DNA from: Chitinolyticbacter meiyuanensis
Lineage (GTDB): Bacteria > Pseudomonadota > Gammaproteobacteria > Burkholderiales > Chitinibacteraceae
NCBI RefSeq assembly: GCF_008033135.1
Contig: NZ_CP041335.1
Span: 1,555,925-1,619,924 of the forward strand
DNA length: 64,000 nt
Direction of reading: 5' to 3'
Shown: piece after piece, positions 1-9,746 of the stretch
Layout: every line of letters begins with the position of its first letter
How positions within the stretch are numbered: position 1 is the stretch's first letter
Made by a program: the position numbers and the translations under genes
Notes under the pieces: generated by a model
What the model was told of the DNA's origin: nothing
Database searches by the model: none
Seen by the model: only the letters and a program-made list of their open reading frames with translations

Positions 1-115
1 AACTTGATGCGCGGGGGGAAGAGACACCGCCAGACTCCAGCACGTCGCGTGGGAAACACTTCCTCATTGATAGCCGAGCCCGGCAAGGCTTGCCAGCACG
101 GCAGCGCAACGGTGG
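1..115. other. Left-edge stretch, no gene assigned
   Basis: No convincing start, stop or family match can be read in these 115 bases. They lie downstream of recX, which reads leftwards, and could be the end of a neighbouring gene cut by the window edge. Confidence 0.4.
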
Positions 116-568
116 TCAGATTGTCTCGTCGGAGCCGCCTACCACGCGATAGACTACGTCGAGCGCAAACCCCCGTGCCGCAAGAAAGCGCAACTGGCGT
201 GCGCGTTCACGGGCGTCGCGCGGCGGCTCGCCGAACTTGCGTCGCCACACTTCACGGGCACGCGCTTCCTCGCTGTCGGCCATGCTGACGAGTGCATCGC
301 CGATCAGTTCGTCATCCACGCCCTTGGCCCGCAATTCTGCACGCAGGCGCTGGCTCCCATAACGTGCGCCGCGGCCATGCGCCCAGGCTTCGGCAAAGCG
401 GGCATCAGAAAGCCAGCCGCGTGCGGCAAAATCGTCGAGCAGTGCATCAAGCGTGGCTTCGTCGCCGTCGGCATGGGGTAGCAGCTTCTGCCGCAGTTCG
501 GTGCGGGCATGCTCGCGTCGCGCCAGATGGGCGAGGGCACGCTGGCGCAGGGAAGTGGGGGCGGGCAT
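116..568 (-). CDS. recX: Regulatory protein RecX
   Basis: RecX binds RecA filaments in the cytoplasm and limits filament extension and strand exchange. The 150-residue protein has the usual RecX length and its helical three-repeat character: an N-terminal arginine-rich repeat (ALAHLARREHARTEL), a middle repeat around FAARGWLSDARFAEAW, and a C-terminal repeat around RQLRFLAARGF. It lies directly downstream of recA on the same strand, 48 bases from the recA stop, with a hairpin between them. The usual recA-recX arrangement supports the call. Some transcription probably reads through the hairpin, keeping RecX below RecA. Confidence 0.93.
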   Translation of the reverse strand: MPAPTSLRQRALAHLARREHARTELRQKLLPHADGDEATLDALLDDFAARGWLSDARFAEAWAHGRGARYGSQRLRAELRAKGVDDELIGDALVSMADSEEARAREVWRRKFGEPPRDARERARQLRFLAARGFALDVVYRVVGGSDETI

Positions 569-583
569 GGCGGACGGAGAAAT

Positions 584-608
584 GGAAAAGGGCGGCTTGC
601 GCCGCCCT
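584..608 (-). terminator. Hairpin between recA and recX
   Basis: Arms AGGGCGGC (589-596) and GCCGCCCT (601-608) with a TTGC loop are followed on the minus strand by a short T-run. It probably attenuates recA transcription before recX. Confidence 0.6.
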
Positions 609-616
609 GTCTGGCC

Positions 617-1669
617 TTATTCGGCGAGCTCGGCTTCGTCGTCGAGCGGGTTGCCAGGTTCGATCGGCAACTGGGCGCCGCCAATCTTCTCGCGGATGCG
701 GCGCACCACTTCGTCGGTCAGCTCCGGATTGTCCTTGAGGAACTGGCGGGCATTCTCCAGGCCTTGGCCGATCTTGTTGCCGTTGTAGCTGTACCAAGCG
801 CCGGATTTCTCGACGACCTTGTGCGTGACGCCGTGATCGATGATTTCGCCCTCGCGCGAGATGCCCTCGCCGTAGAGGATGTCGAAGGTGACGATGCGGA
901 ACGGTGGCGCCACCTTGTTCTTGGCGATCTTTACCTTGGTCTGGTTGCCGATGATCTCGTCGCCTTTCTTCACTGCGCCGATGCGGCGGATATCGAGGCG
1001 TACCGAGGCGTAGAACTTGAGTGCATTGCCGCCAGTGGTGGTTTCCGGGCTCTGGCCGGGCATCATCACACCGATCTTCATCCGCAGCTGGTTGATGAAG
1101 ATGACGAGGGTGTTGGTGCGCTTGATGTTGGCGGTGAGCTTGCGCAATGCCTGGCTCATCAGGCGGGCCTGCAGGCCTGGCAACTGGTCGCCCATCTCGC
1201 CTTCGATTTCAGCCTTGGGGGTGAGCGCCGCGACCGAGTCGATGACGATGATGTCGACACCACCCGAGCGCACCAGCATGTCGCAGATTTCCAGCGCCTG
1301 CTCACCGGTATCCGGCTGCGAGATCAGCATGTCGGTGACGTTGACGCCGAGCTTTTGCGCATAGATCGGGTCGAGCGCGTTTTCCGCGTCGATGTAGGCG
1401 GCGACCCCGCCGGCTTTCTGGATTTCGGCGACCACATGCAGACACAGCGTGGTCTTGCCCGACGATTCCGGCCCGAAGATTTCCACGATACGGCCGCGTG
1501 GCAGGCCGCCGACGCCCAGGCCCAGATCCAGGCCCAGCGAGCCGGTGGAGACCACCTGCAGATCGTTTTCGATCTGGTTTTCGCCCATCTTCATGATGGC
1601 GCCCTTGCCGAATTGGCGTTCGATCTGCGCGAGCGCTGCGGCGAGCGCCTTGCTCTTGTTGTCGTCCAT
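617..1669 (-). CDS. recA: Recombinase RecA
   Basis: RecA is the ATP-dependent recombinase that forms filaments on single-stranded DNA and triggers LexA self-cleavage in the SOS response. The 350-residue protein has the expected length. Walker A is GPESSGKTT at residues 66-74, followed by the DAENALDP segment with the catalytic glutamate, the VIDSVAAL Walker B strand, and the loop region [20 protein letters not shown]. The C-terminus is acidic (DDEAELAE), as is typical. The ATG at 1667-1669 lies about 33 bases below a TATAAT box. recX follows on the same strand. The promoter carries a GAAC-N4-GTTC dyad, discussed separately. Confidence 0.98.
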   Translation of the reverse strand: MDDNKSKALAAALAQIERQFGKGAIMKMGENQIENDLQVVSTGSLGLDLGLGVGGLPRGRIVEIFGPESSGKTTLCLHVVAEIQKAGGVAAYIDAENALDPIYAQKLGVNVTDMLISQPDTGEQALEICDMLVRSGGVDIIVIDSVAALTPKAEIEGEMGDQLPGLQARLMSQALRKLTANIKRTNTLVIFINQLRMKIGVMMPGQSPETTTGGNALKFYASVRLDIRRIGAVKKGDEIIGNQTKVKIAKNKVAPPFRIVTFDILYGEGISREGEIIDHGVTHKVVEKSGAWYSYNGNKIGQGLENARQFLKDNPELTDEVVRRIREKIGGAQLPIEPGNPLDDEAELAE

Positions 1670-1702
1670 GCGAGCGGGTCCGTGGTCGGGTTGAATTGCA
1701 GT

Positions 1703-1722
1703 GATTATAGAACGAATGTTCT
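1703..1722 (-). promoter_or_regulatory. recA promoter with possible LexA box
   Basis: On the minus strand, TATAAT (1703-1708) makes a perfect -10 box about 33 bases upstream of the recA ATG. Immediately upstream lies the dyad AGAAC-N4-GTTCT (1709-1722), in the right place for a repressor to block RNA polymerase. It matches the GAAC-N4-GTTC shape of Gram-positive SOS boxes rather than the CTGT-N8-ACAG shape usual in beta- and gammaproteobacteria. Confidence 0.55.
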
Positions 1723-1832
1723 GTAAAAGAAAAGGCTTGTTTCTGGTTCAAGCGGAACGAGGTTTGCGAAGCACTTGCCAAACCCGAGCAAGCCATTGAT
1801 CGCGGCCGAGTGAAAATGCGCCATAGCGCGGC

Positions 1833-3665
1833 CTAGTCGCGCGGATCGGGCAGCGTGAAGTAGAAGGTGGCGCCGTTGCCCGGCGTGCTCTTGGCCCAGA
1901 CGCGGCCGTCGTGGCGCTGGATGATGGCCTGGGCGATGGCCAGGCCAATGCCATTGCCGCTGCCTTCCTCGGTTTGCTGCAACCGCTGGAAAGGCAGGAA
2001 CAGCCGCATCACGTGGGCCATGTCGAAGCCGATGCCATTGTCCTTGACGTGGAACACCACCTGGCCATTGACGGTGGCGCAATCGACCTCGATCTCCGGC
2101 TGGCCGGCTTCGCTGGTGAATTTCCAGGCGTTGTCGAGCAGGTTGTAGAGCGCAACCCGCACCAACTTGGGATCGGCGTAGGTCGGCAGGGCGGAGGGCA
2201 GGCGCAGCGCGACGTTGCGATCCGGCTGCAGCGCGTGTAGTTCCTCCAGAATGTCGCGGGCGACCTGCGCGAGATCGAGCTCCTGGCGGCGTACCTCGCT
2301 GCGCGCCAGCTTGGAGAGGGTCAGCAGATCGTCGATCAGCGAGCCCATGTGGCGCAACGTGCCGCGCATGCGGGCGATGTAGTTGCGTGCGCGATCGTCG
2401 AGCTGTTCGTCGAAGTCTTCCAGCAGCACCTCGACGTAGCCTTCCATGGTGCGCAGCGGCGAGCGCAGGTCGTGCGAGACCGACTGCGACAGCGTTTCCA
2501 GCTGGTGGTTGGCGGCGGCGAGCGCTCGGGTGCGCACCTCGATGCCTTCCTCCAGGTGGTTGCGGTAGCGCTCCAGCTCCAGCTCGGCCTCCTTGCGCGC
2601 GGTGATGTCGATCAGGAAGCCCTGCAGGTGGTGGCCATCCTCGTCGTGGCGGTGCTCGGCGATCAGCTGGACCCATACCGTGCGTTCGTCGCGCGCCAGC
2701 AGGCGCAGCTCGAACTCCACCGGGGCATCGTTGCGGGCCTCGGTGAACAGCTGGTAGGCGAGATGGCGGTCGTTCGGGTGCAGATAGGTGGTGAGGAAGT
2801 TCTCGTGGTACCAGGTGGCGAGCGGATGCCCGAGCAGGCCTTCGGCCTGCGGCCCGATGTAGACGAAGCGCCATTCCTCGGGGTTGGCATCCCAGGGGAT
2901 CACCCGGGTCGACTCCACCAGTCGCTGGAAGCGATCCTGGCTGGCGCGCAGTGCCGATTCGATATGGCGCCGGCTGATCAGGTCGGCTTCGAGCTGCAGG
3001 TTCTTCTGTTCCAGCGTATCGATCAGCGCCTTCAGCGACTGACGCGTGGTTTCCAGGCTATGGCCCAGTTCGCCGAGCTCGTCCTCGCGGCGCCAGATGA
3101 AGGGCTCGTCGAGCTGCTTGTCGGCCAGCCGTTTCGATTGCCGCGACAGTGCGGCGAGCGGCCGCACCACGCGCGAGCCGAGCAGGAACAGGATGAGGCC
3201 AAGGCTGACGGCGAGCTGCAGCAGCACCGCGACGATGGTCTGGCGCTGTTCACGGCGGATGTCGGAGAACACCGGGCCATCGTCGAATTCAACCGAGACC
3301 TTGCCGATCTGCGCGCCTTGCTTGTTCACCACGCGGGTCAGGGTGTGCAGCTGGCCACTGCGGCGCTCGGGCCGATCGGCGGTGAGGAAGGCGCCGAGTG
3401 CGTTGTCGCTGACCACGATGCGCACCACGCGCTCATCGCTCATCACCGATTCGAGCAGCGGCCGGCCCGATTCGGGCGACAGGTTCCACAGCGGCTCCTG
3501 CATGCCCAGCACCAGGATGTCGACGATGCGTGCATGATCGCGCTTGATCAGCGCGCGCGCATCGCCGTACTGCGCCTGCAGGCGAAAAAAGCCGGCGATC
3601 GCAGCCGGCAGCAGCAGGCCGGTCAGCGTTGCCAGGATCAGGGCGGTGCGCAGCGAAAGTTTCAT
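1833..3665 (-). CDS. Membrane sensor histidine kinase (HAMP-PAS-HisKA-HATPase)
   Basis: This is a two-component sensor kinase of 610 residues. Transmembrane segments lie at about 7-27 and 142-164, with a periplasmic region of about 115 residues between them. HAMP (about 165-217), a coiled linker, a PAS/PAC domain (about 245-360, ending DITARKEAE) and HisKA follow. The phosphoacceptor is H398 in SQSVSHDLRSPL, a phytochrome-kinase-like H-box. The ATPase domain shows the N-box (NLLDNAWKF), DNGIGFD and GNGIGLAIA. It has no receiver domain and no response regulator lies beside it, so partner and signal are unknown. The ATG at 3663-3665 gives a clean inner-membrane N-terminus, although no strong ribosome binding site is visible. 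Confidence 0.85.
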   Translation of the reverse strand: MKLSLRTALILATLTGLLLPAAIAGFFRLQAQYGDARALIKRDHARIVDILVLGMQEPLWNLSPESGRPLLESVMSDERVVRIVVSDNALGAFLTADRPERRSGQLHTLTRVVNKQGAQIGKVSVEFDDGPVFSDIRREQRQTIVAVLLQLAVSLGLILFLLGSRVVRPLAALSRQSKRLADKQLDEPFIWRREDELGELGHSLETTRQSLKALIDTLEQKNLQLEADLISRRHIESALRASQDRFQRLVESTRVIPWDANPEEWRFVYIGPQAEGLLGHPLATWYHENFLTTYLHPNDRHLAYQLFTEARNDAPVEFELRLLARDERTVWVQLIAEHRHDEDGHHLQGFLIDITARKEAELELERYRNHLEEGIEVRTRALAAANHQLETLSQSVSHDLRSPLRTMEGYVEVLLEDFDEQLDDRARNYIARMRGTLRHMGSLIDDLLTLSKLARSEVRRQELDLAQVARDILEELHALQPDRNVALRLPSALPTYADPKLVRVALYNLLDNAWKFTSEAGQPEIEVDCATVNGQVVFHVKDNGIGFDMAHVMRLFLPFQRLQQTEEGSGNGIGLAIAQAIIQRHDGRVWAKSTPGNGATFYFTLPDPRD

Positions 3666-3817
3666 TCAGGGCCATGAACGGGGACGCGTGCATAGTCTAG
3701 CGGTCCGCACGCCTTGTCGCTCGCTTTCCGCGGTGCGTGTTGCGTGCATGGTTTGACCTCGCGCAGCCCGCGTCTGCCCCGCCACGGCATAATGGCGGCC
3801 TCATCTGGGAGGTGGCG

Positions 3818-5077
3818 ATGCGGGTCGTGGTGCTGGGGGCGGGGGTGATCGGGGTGACGTCGGCGTGGTTCCTGGCCCGGGCCGGCTTCGAGGTGACGGT
3901 GATCGAACGCGCGCCCGAGGTGGCCCGCGAGACCAGCTATGCCAATGGCGGCCAGATCTCGGTATGCCACGCCGAGCCTTGGGCCAACCCCAAGGCGCCG
4001 TTCAAGGCACTGCAATGGTTGGCCGAGGAAGATGCGCCGCTGCTGTTCCGCCCGCGGCTCGATCCGGCGCAGTGGCGCTGGGGGCTGGCCTTCCTGCGCG
4101 AATGCACAGCCGCGCGTACCCGGCGCAACCTGCAGGCGCTGGTGCGGCTGGGACTCTACAGCCGTGCCACGCTGCAAGAGCTACGTCAGGCGTTGGGGCT
4201 GACCTATGACGCCAGTACCGTCGGCATCCTGCATTACTACACCGATCCGGCCGAGTTCGAGGCGGCCATTCCGGCTGCCGCCTTGATGAACGAGGTGGGG
4301 CTGGATCGGCAGGTAAAGACTGCTGCCGAATGCATCGCCATCGAGCCGGCGCTGGCTGCTTCGCGCCGCCCCATTGTAGGCGGCACCTATACGCCATCCG
4401 ACGAATCGGGCGATGCCCGCAAGTTCACCGATGCGTTGGCTGTGCATTGCGAGCAACTGGGCGTGCAGTTCCGCTACGGCGCGGTGCTGCAGGGTGTCGA
4501 GCACGAGGGTGGGCGCATCACGGCGGTCCGCTTGCAGGAGGGCGAGGCCATCGAGCGGTTGCAGGCCGATGCCTTTGTCGTCTGCCTCGGCAGCTACAGC
4601 CCGCTGCATCTGGCGCCGCTGGGCATCCACCTCAATATCTACCCGGCCAAGGGCTACTCGGCGACGATCCCGGTGCGGCCCGGCCAAGCGGCACCGACGG
4701 TTAGCCTGACCGACGACGGTGCCAAGCTGGTGTTCTCGCGCCTGGGCGAACGGCTGCGGGTGGCTGGCACGGCGGAATTCAACGGCTACAACCTGGAGCT
4801 CAATCCGGTGCGCTGCCGGGCGCTGATCGAGCGCACGCGCGAGATCTTCCCCGATGCCGCCGACTACGATGCCGCCGAGTTCTGGTGCGGTCTGCGCCCG
4901 GCCACGCCAAGCAACCTGCCCTATATCGGCCGCACCCGCTATGCCAACCTCTATCTGAACACCGGCCACGGCACGCTGGGCTGGACCGAAGCCTGCGGTT
5001 CGGGCCTGGCAATTGCCGACATCGTGGCCGGGCGGGTGCCAGAAGTGGATTTCCCATTCCAGGTGTCGGGCGGGTGA
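3818..5077 (+). CDS. dadA: D-amino acid dehydrogenase, DadA-like
   Basis: This FAD enzyme oxidatively deaminates D-amino acids, passing electrons to the respiratory chain. From the ATG at 3818, preceded by GGGAGGTG, the protein has 419 residues, matching DadA. The N-terminal dinucleotide-binding motif is VVLGAGVIGVTSAW. The family segments ETSYANGGQIS, YPAKGYS and the C-terminal GLRPATPSNLPYIG and NTGHGTLGWT are all present. An in-frame extension to about 3737 exists but lacks a binding site and is not conserved-looking. No alanine racemase (dadX) lies beside it, so the gene is not in the classic dadAX operon. A small ORF follows closely downstream. Confidence 0.92.
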   Translation: MRVVVLGAGVIGVTSAWFLARAGFEVTVIERAPEVARETSYANGGQISVCHAEPWANPKAPFKALQWLAEEDAPLLFRPRLDPAQWRWGLAFLRECTAARTRRNLQALVRLGLYSRATLQELRQALGLTYDASTVGILHYYTDPAEFEAAIPAAALMNEVGLDRQVKTAAECIAIEPALAASRRPIVGGTYTPSDESGDARKFTDALAVHCEQLGVQFRYGAVLQGVEHEGGRITAVRLQEGEAIERLQADAFVVCLGSYSPLHLAPLGIHLNIYPAKGYSATIPVRPGQAAPTVSLTDDGAKLVFSRLGERLRVAGTAEFNGYNLELNPVRCRALIERTREIFPDAADYDAAEFWCGLRPATPSNLPYIGRTRYANLYLNTGHGTLGWTEACGSGLAIADIVAGRVPEVDFPFQVSGG

Positions 5078-5087
5078 ACGCGGTATC

Positions 5088-5363
5088 GTGCTGGTGTGTG
5101 ACCGGGCGTATCAAGCCAGCTATGACAACTTCCTGTGCAGCGTGCTTGGCCCGGATGGAACACTGCTGGCGATCGTCAGCACGAAGGGGCGGGCTTGGGA
5201 AGCGGTGATCGACTGGCTGGTGCGCGATCTGGATCATGCGGTGCTGATCTCCACCCACGACGACGATCAGCTGGACGACGTGATCGACTTCGCCCATGCC
5301 TGGGCACGGACCCAGGAACACCGCTGTGCGATCCGCGTGCAACGCTTGCCATTGCTGCAGTAA
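5088..5363 (+). CDS. Small conserved-looking protein downstream of dadA
   Basis: This ORF encodes about 91 residues starting at GTG 5088; GTG 5094 is equally possible. It begins 10 bases after the dadA stop and ends just before a strong terminator, so it probably shares the dadA transcript. The sequence (VCDRAYQASYDNFLC..., GPDGTLLAIVSTKGRAW, DDDQLDDVIDFAHAW) is a compact soluble alpha/beta type with no signal peptide or membrane span. I do not recognise a family. Start and function are uncertain, but codon use and position favour a real gene. Confidence 0.5.
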   Translation: MLVCDRAYQASYDNFLCSVLGPDGTLLAIVSTKGRAWEAVIDWLVRDLDHAVLISTHDDDQLDDVIDFAHAWARTQEHRCAIRVQRLPLLQ

Positions 5364-5365
5364 CA

Positions 5366-5404
5366 GTCAATAAAAAACCGCGCCAGGCGCGGTTTTTTAT
5401 TGAC
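5366..5404. terminator. Bidirectional terminator between dadA unit and rlmD
   Basis: This is a perfect inverted repeat with 18-base arms (5366-5383 and 5387-5404) and a 3-base loop. The GC-rich core CCGCGC is flanked by A6 on one side and T6 on the other. It therefore acts as an intrinsic terminator for both converging transcripts. Confidence 0.9.
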
Positions 5405-5406
5405 GC

Positions 5407-6924
5407 TCAGTCTTCCGCTTCGCGCTCGGCCTGGCGTGCTTCCCACGCGGCGCGCTTGGCAGCGCGTTTTTCCTCGCGCGCGGCGACAAGCTCGGCTTCT
5501 TTCGCGGCCTTCGCCGCCTTGGCCGAGGCGGCAGCGTCCTTCTCGCGGCGTTTGGCCGCTTCACGCTCCGCTGCTTCCTGCGCCTCCAGCGCAGCGACTT
5601 CCTCGCGGGAGAGACCAGGCCCGGTCTTCTCGAACCAGGCAATCGATTCGACGTGGGCGGTGTGCGGGAACATGTTGATCACGCCGGCGGCCTTCAGCGT
5701 GTAGCCCTTCACGTTGACCAGCACGTTGGCGTCACGCGCCAGCGTGGCGGGATTACAGGACACGTAGACAATGCGCTTGGGGCCATGCTCGGCGCTGATG
5801 GCCTTTACCAGCGAAATGGCGCCGTCACGCGGCGGATCGATCAGCATGCGATCGAAGTGGCCCAGCTTGTCCAGCCATTCCTCGGTCATGTCGAAGAGGT
5901 TGGCCACGGTGAAGTCGGTGCGCTCGGCCAGCCCGTTGTGGCGGGCACTTTCGAAGGCGCGCTCGACCAGTTGTGAACTGCCTTCCATGCCGAGCACCTT
6001 GGCGCCGCGGCGGGCAATCGGCAGCGTGAAGTTGCCAAGGCCGCAGAACATGTCGGCGATGGCTTCACCCGGCTGCGGATCGAGCAGGTTGATCGCGCGC
6101 TCGACCATCACTCGGTTGATCGCATGGTTCACCTGGGTGAATTCGGTGGGCTTGAACGGCATTTCGATGCCGAACTCGGGCAAGGTATAGGAGAGGCGCG
6201 GCGCATCAAGCGGATAAAAGGGATAGGCCGTGTCCGGGCCCTTGGGCTGCAGCCAGATCTGCACCTGCCACTGATCGGCGTAGGCCTTCAGATGCGCTTC
6301 ATCAGCAGCGTTGAGCGCTTCCATGATGCGGAATACCAGCACCGTCACGTTCTCGCCGACGGCAACTTCGATCTGCGGCATGCGATCGAAGATCGAGAGC
6401 TTGGCCACCAGTTCGCGCATTGCCGGCAATTGCTTGGCCACGTGCGGCACCAGCACGTGGCACTCGGTCATGTCGGCGATATAGGACGAGCGCTTCTCGT
6501 GAAAGCCCACCAGCATGCCGCCCTTCTTGGCCACGTGGCGCACCGATAGCCGCGCGCGGTGGCGATAGCCCCAGGGTGAGCCGTAGACGGCAGGCAGGAT
6601 GGCCTCGGGCGTGACATTGCCGATGCGGCGCAGGTTTTCCTCGAGCACGCGCTGCTTGGCGGCGACCTGGCCGCTGAACTCCATGTGCTGCATCGAACAG
6701 CCGCCACAGATTTCGAAGTGCGGGCAGCGTGGCTTGGTACGCAAATGGCTTTCGCGCAGGATCTGGCCCACCTGGGCGTTCTCGAAATTCGCCTTCTTGC
6801 GATAGCTGTTGTAGCTGACCTCCTCGAACGGCAGGGCACCGTCGATGAAGATCACCTTGCCGTCGGCATGGGCGACGCCGTGACCTTCGTGGTCCAGCGA
6901 TTCGATATGGGCGATGCGGGTCAT
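5407..6924 (-). CDS. rlmD: 23S rRNA (uracil-1939-C5)-methyltransferase RlmD
   Basis: RlmD methylates U1939 of 23S rRNA using S-adenosylmethionine. The 505-residue protein opens with a TRAM domain ([13 protein letters not shown]). The iron-sulfur cysteines follow in [14 protein letters not shown]. The methyltransferase core has [15 protein letters not shown], the IDPPRDGA motif and the catalytic cysteine in [13 protein letters not shown]. After the family's usual end at about residue 435 there is an extra tail of about 70 residues made almost only of Ala, Glu, Lys and Arg, predicted as a charged helix or coiled coil. Similar basic/acidic tails are lineage-specific. The gene stands alone, with a terminator at its 3' end. 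Confidence 0.95.
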   Translation of the reverse strand: MTRIAHIESLDHEGHGVAHADGKVIFIDGALPFEEVSYNSYRKKANFENAQVGQILRESHLRTKPRCPHFEICGGCSMQHMEFSGQVAAKQRVLEENLRRIGNVTPEAILPAVYGSPWGYRHRARLSVRHVAKKGGMLVGFHEKRSSYIADMTECHVLVPHVAKQLPAMRELVAKLSIFDRMPQIEVAVGENVTVLVFRIMEALNAADEAHLKAYADQWQVQIWLQPKGPDTAYPFYPLDAPRLSYTLPEFGIEMPFKPTEFTQVNHAINRVMVERAINLLDPQPGEAIADMFCGLGNFTLPIARRGAKVLGMEGSSQLVERAFESARHNGLAERTDFTVANLFDMTEEWLDKLGHFDRMLIDPPRDGAISLVKAISAEHGPKRIVYVSCNPATLARDANVLVNVKGYTLKAAGVINMFPHTAHVESIAWFEKTGPGLSREEVAALEAQEAAEREAAKRREKDAAASAKAAKAAKEAELVAAREEKRAAKRAAWEARQAEREAED

Positions 6925-7096
6925 GGGCGGGTGGGCGCGGCGAAAAACCGGCCATTATACCGGCTCGCCGCCGCTGCGGGCCGCTCGCCCGGCAACGCTT
7001 CGTCGGGGCGATGACCACCCTGCTGTTTGCTGCATCGCCATGCATCAATGGCGTTATGATGCGGATACCCATAAGTGCTTACGCACAAATTTCAGG

Positions 7097-9682
7097 ATGA
7101 AAAAAACAACCTCGCATTTTCATCTGGGCGAACTCGCACAAGCCCAGGACTGGGAAGCCTTCGCCCGCGAAACGGTCACCCACGCGCTCACTGCCTTCGA
7201 TGCGCGCCGTGCGCTGCTGGCGTTGCCGCACGAGGGCCGTGCGCTGATCCATGCCCAGGCGATGGCGGGTACGCGGGCGCTGTCGTTCGCCGAACCGCAA
7301 TCGCCGCTCGATTTCTATGGTGTGGCGAGCGAGGAGCTCGACTGGCAGTTGCGTGAGCCGGCCGTCTCGCTACGTGCCACCGAGTACCCGGCGCGCGAGA
7401 TCTGGGACGATGTGCCGCTGGCGCGCTCCGAGCTGTATCGCCTGATCCTGCCGCTGTGCCTTGCCGACGGGCTGGTCGGCATGCTGTACGTGGAGTTCAA
7501 CGATGCACTCCGGGTGAGCCAGCTGCTGGAAAGTGCGGCGTTCCGCGTCGAATGCGAGGCGCTGGCGCACATGCTGATGGAGCGCTGGCAGGCTCATCTG
7601 CATGGGCACGTCAGCTCGGTGGACGAGCTCACCGCGCAATTGCAGGCCAGCCTGACCCGCGCCGAGGAATACCGCACGCTGCTGCAGAAATTGCACGGCG
7701 TGACGCTGAAACTGACCGAGGCGCACGATCTGGACGAGCTTTACCGCCTGGCGGTGACGCTCGGTATCACCGAGCTCGAGTTCGATCGGATGGCGGTGTT
7801 CGAGGCCGATATCGACGGCAACCACATGGGCGGCACCTACGGCACCGACAGTAACGGCCAGGTGACCGACGAGCACTGGTTCCAGAGCGCGCTGCCGCTG
7901 CACCCGATGTTCCACGAGGCGTTGAAGAAGCCCGACACCGTGGTCGTCAACGAGGATGCGGCGCTGTACTACGACAAGGTGGTGGTCGGCCGCGGCTGGA
8001 ATGCGCTAGCCGGACTGTGGGTGGAGCACCGCTTCATCGGCTGGATCGCCTGCGACAACTTCCTGCATCGTCGACCGTTGCAGCCGTACCAGCGTGAAGT
8101 GTTGAAGCTGTTCGCCTCCATCCTGGCCCAGCTGATCCGGGTGAAGCGTGCCGAGCAGGAAACCCGCGAGCTCAACGAACGCCTGTCGGCACAAGCGCAG
8201 GAACTGGCGTTGGCCCGCGATGCCGCCGAGGCCGCCAACCAGGCCAAGAGCGAGTTCCTTGCCACCATCAGCCATGAAATCCGCACGCCACTCAACGGCA
8301 TCCTCGGCTTCCTGCAACTGCTGCACCAGACGCACCTCACCGCCGAGCAGCGCGAGTATGTCGCGACCATCGGCCATTCCGGCGAAACCCTGCTCACACT
8401 GATCAACGACCTGCTCGATTTTTCCAAGATCGAGGCAGGCAAGCTGACGCTGACGCGCGAGCCGTTCGATCTGCGGGTGGTGGCGGCGCAGGCTTGCGCC
8501 ATCCTCGCCGCGCGGGCGGCAGAGAAGGAGCTGACGCTGACGCTCGACATCGCCGACGATCTGCCTGCCGGCTATTTCGGCGATGCGGGCCGACTCAAGC
8601 AGGTGCTGGTCAACCTGATCGGCAATGCGCTGAAGTTCACCGAGGCCGGCAGCGTCACCGTGGTGCTGGCGCACGAGGCCGGCGCGCCGCGTATCGCGAT
8701 CACCGATACAGGCATTGGCATTGCTGCTGACAAGCTCGACCAGTTGTTCAACCGCTTCTACCAAGCCGATTCGGGCTCGACCCGCCGCTATGGTGGCACT
8801 GGCCTGGGCTTGGCGATCTGCAAGTTGCTGGTCGAATTGATGGGGGGCGAGATCGGCGTTGCCTCGACGGCCGGACAAGGCTCGTGCTTCTGGCTGCAGC
8901 TGCCGCCAGCACCGGCCAATTCCGGACCGGAGTGGCAACTGCAGTGGGAGCCGCTGCCGCACCAGCTGGCCTTTCTGGCGGGGCGCCGTATCGGCTGGCA
9001 GGGCGCGCTGCCGTGGCGCGCCGAGATCGAGCGCTACCTGGAGCGCGCCGGCGCGATCTGGACTACGCCGGATGCCGCCGAGGTGCTGCTGTGTGACGAG
9101 GTACGCGATCCGGGCGAGTTGCCCTGCGTGGTGTTCGCCTGGCACCCGCCGCACGATGAGGATGTGCGCACGCAGTATCTGATCAAGCCGCCGCTCGGCA
9201 AGATGGCGCTGGCGCGCGCATTGCATGCCTTGCTGGTGGGGGAGCGCGAGGACGCCAGCGAGCTCGCACCCGAGCGGGTGCAGCGCCAGCGGCGCATCCT
9301 GCTGGCCGAGGACAGCGCAGTAAACCAGCGCGTGGTGGTGCGCTACCTGCAGCAGTTTGGCTACGACATCGTCACCGCGGAGAACGGCGCACAGGCGGTG
9401 GAGCTGGCCGAGGCGCAGCCGTTCGATCTGGTGCTGATGGACTGGCAGATGCCGGTGATGGACGGGCTGGAAGCCGCACGCCGGCTGCGAACGCGCCCAA
9501 CCACCCGTACGCTGCCCATCATCGCCCTGACCGCCAATGCCCAGGCCGAAGGTGAAGCGCTGTGCCGCGATGCCGGCATGGACGCCTACCTGGCCAAGCC
9601 GCTGGATCTGGCGCGTTTGCGCGGCATGATCGAGCAGTTGCTCGAGGCCGCGGAGACTGTGCCGGTGTTGCGGATCGCCTAG
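7097..9682 (+). CDS. Soluble hybrid histidine kinase (GAF-HisKA-HATPase-REC)
   Basis: This is a cytoplasmic hybrid sensor kinase of 861 residues from ATG 7097; an ATG near 7040 in the same frame is possible. An N-terminal GAF-like region (about 1-150) and a second GAF-like region (about 190-355, [23 protein letters not shown]) precede a coiled linker. H393 in [13 protein letters not shown] is the phosphoacceptor. The ATPase domain has [20 protein letters not shown] and [10 protein letters not shown] divergent spacer follows, possibly a decayed receiver ([12 protein letters not shown]). The C-terminal receiver has phosphoacceptor D782 in [13 protein letters not shown]. There is no membrane segment, so the signal is probably cytoplasmic. 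No partner gene is adjacent. Confidence 0.87.
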   Translation: MKKTTSHFHLGELAQAQDWEAFARETVTHALTAFDARRALLALPHEGRALIHAQAMAGTRALSFAEPQSPLDFYGVASEELDWQLREPAVSLRATEYPAREIWDDVPLARSELYRLILPLCLADGLVGMLYVEFNDALRVSQLLESAAFRVECEALAHMLMERWQAHLHGHVSSVDELTAQLQASLTRAEEYRTLLQKLHGVTLKLTEAHDLDELYRLAVTLGITELEFDRMAVFEADIDGNHMGGTYGTDSNGQVTDEHWFQSALPLHPMFHEALKKPDTVVVNEDAALYYDKVVVGRGWNALAGLWVEHRFIGWIACDNFLHRRPLQPYQREVLKLFASILAQLIRVKRAEQETRELNERLSAQAQELALARDAAEAANQAKSEFLATISHEIRTPLNGILGFLQLLHQTHLTAEQREYVATIGHSGETLLTLINDLLDFSKIEAGKLTLTREPFDLRVVAAQACAILAARAAEKELTLTLDIADDLPAGYFGDAGRLKQVLVNLIGNALKFTEAGSVTVVLAHEAGAPRIAITDTGIGIAADKLDQLFNRFYQADSGSTRRYGGTGLGLAICKLLVELMGGEIGVASTAGQGSCFWLQLPPAPANSGPEWQLQWEPLPHQLAFLAGRRIGWQGALPWRAEIERYLERAGAIWTTPDAAEVLLCDEVRDPGELPCVVFAWHPPHDEDVRTQYLIKPPLGKMALARALHALLVGEREDASELAPERVQRQRRILLAEDSAVNQRVVVRYLQQFGYDIVTAENGAQAVELAEAQPFDLVLMDWQMPVMDGLEAARRLRTRPTTRTLPIIALTANAQAEGEALCRDAGMDAYLAKPLDLARLRGMIEQLLEAAETVPVLRIA

Positions 9683-9746
9683 GCGGTCGGCGTAGGCTGA
9701 CAGCGGTTGCTTATACTGGCTTCTTCCGCAGCAGCAAGGAGTCGCC

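Noticed and set aside
509..1726. Long rightward open frame of about 400 codons across recA
   Set aside because: It lies antisense to recA, whose motifs are complete. The frame is open only because of GC-rich codon bias on the other strand.
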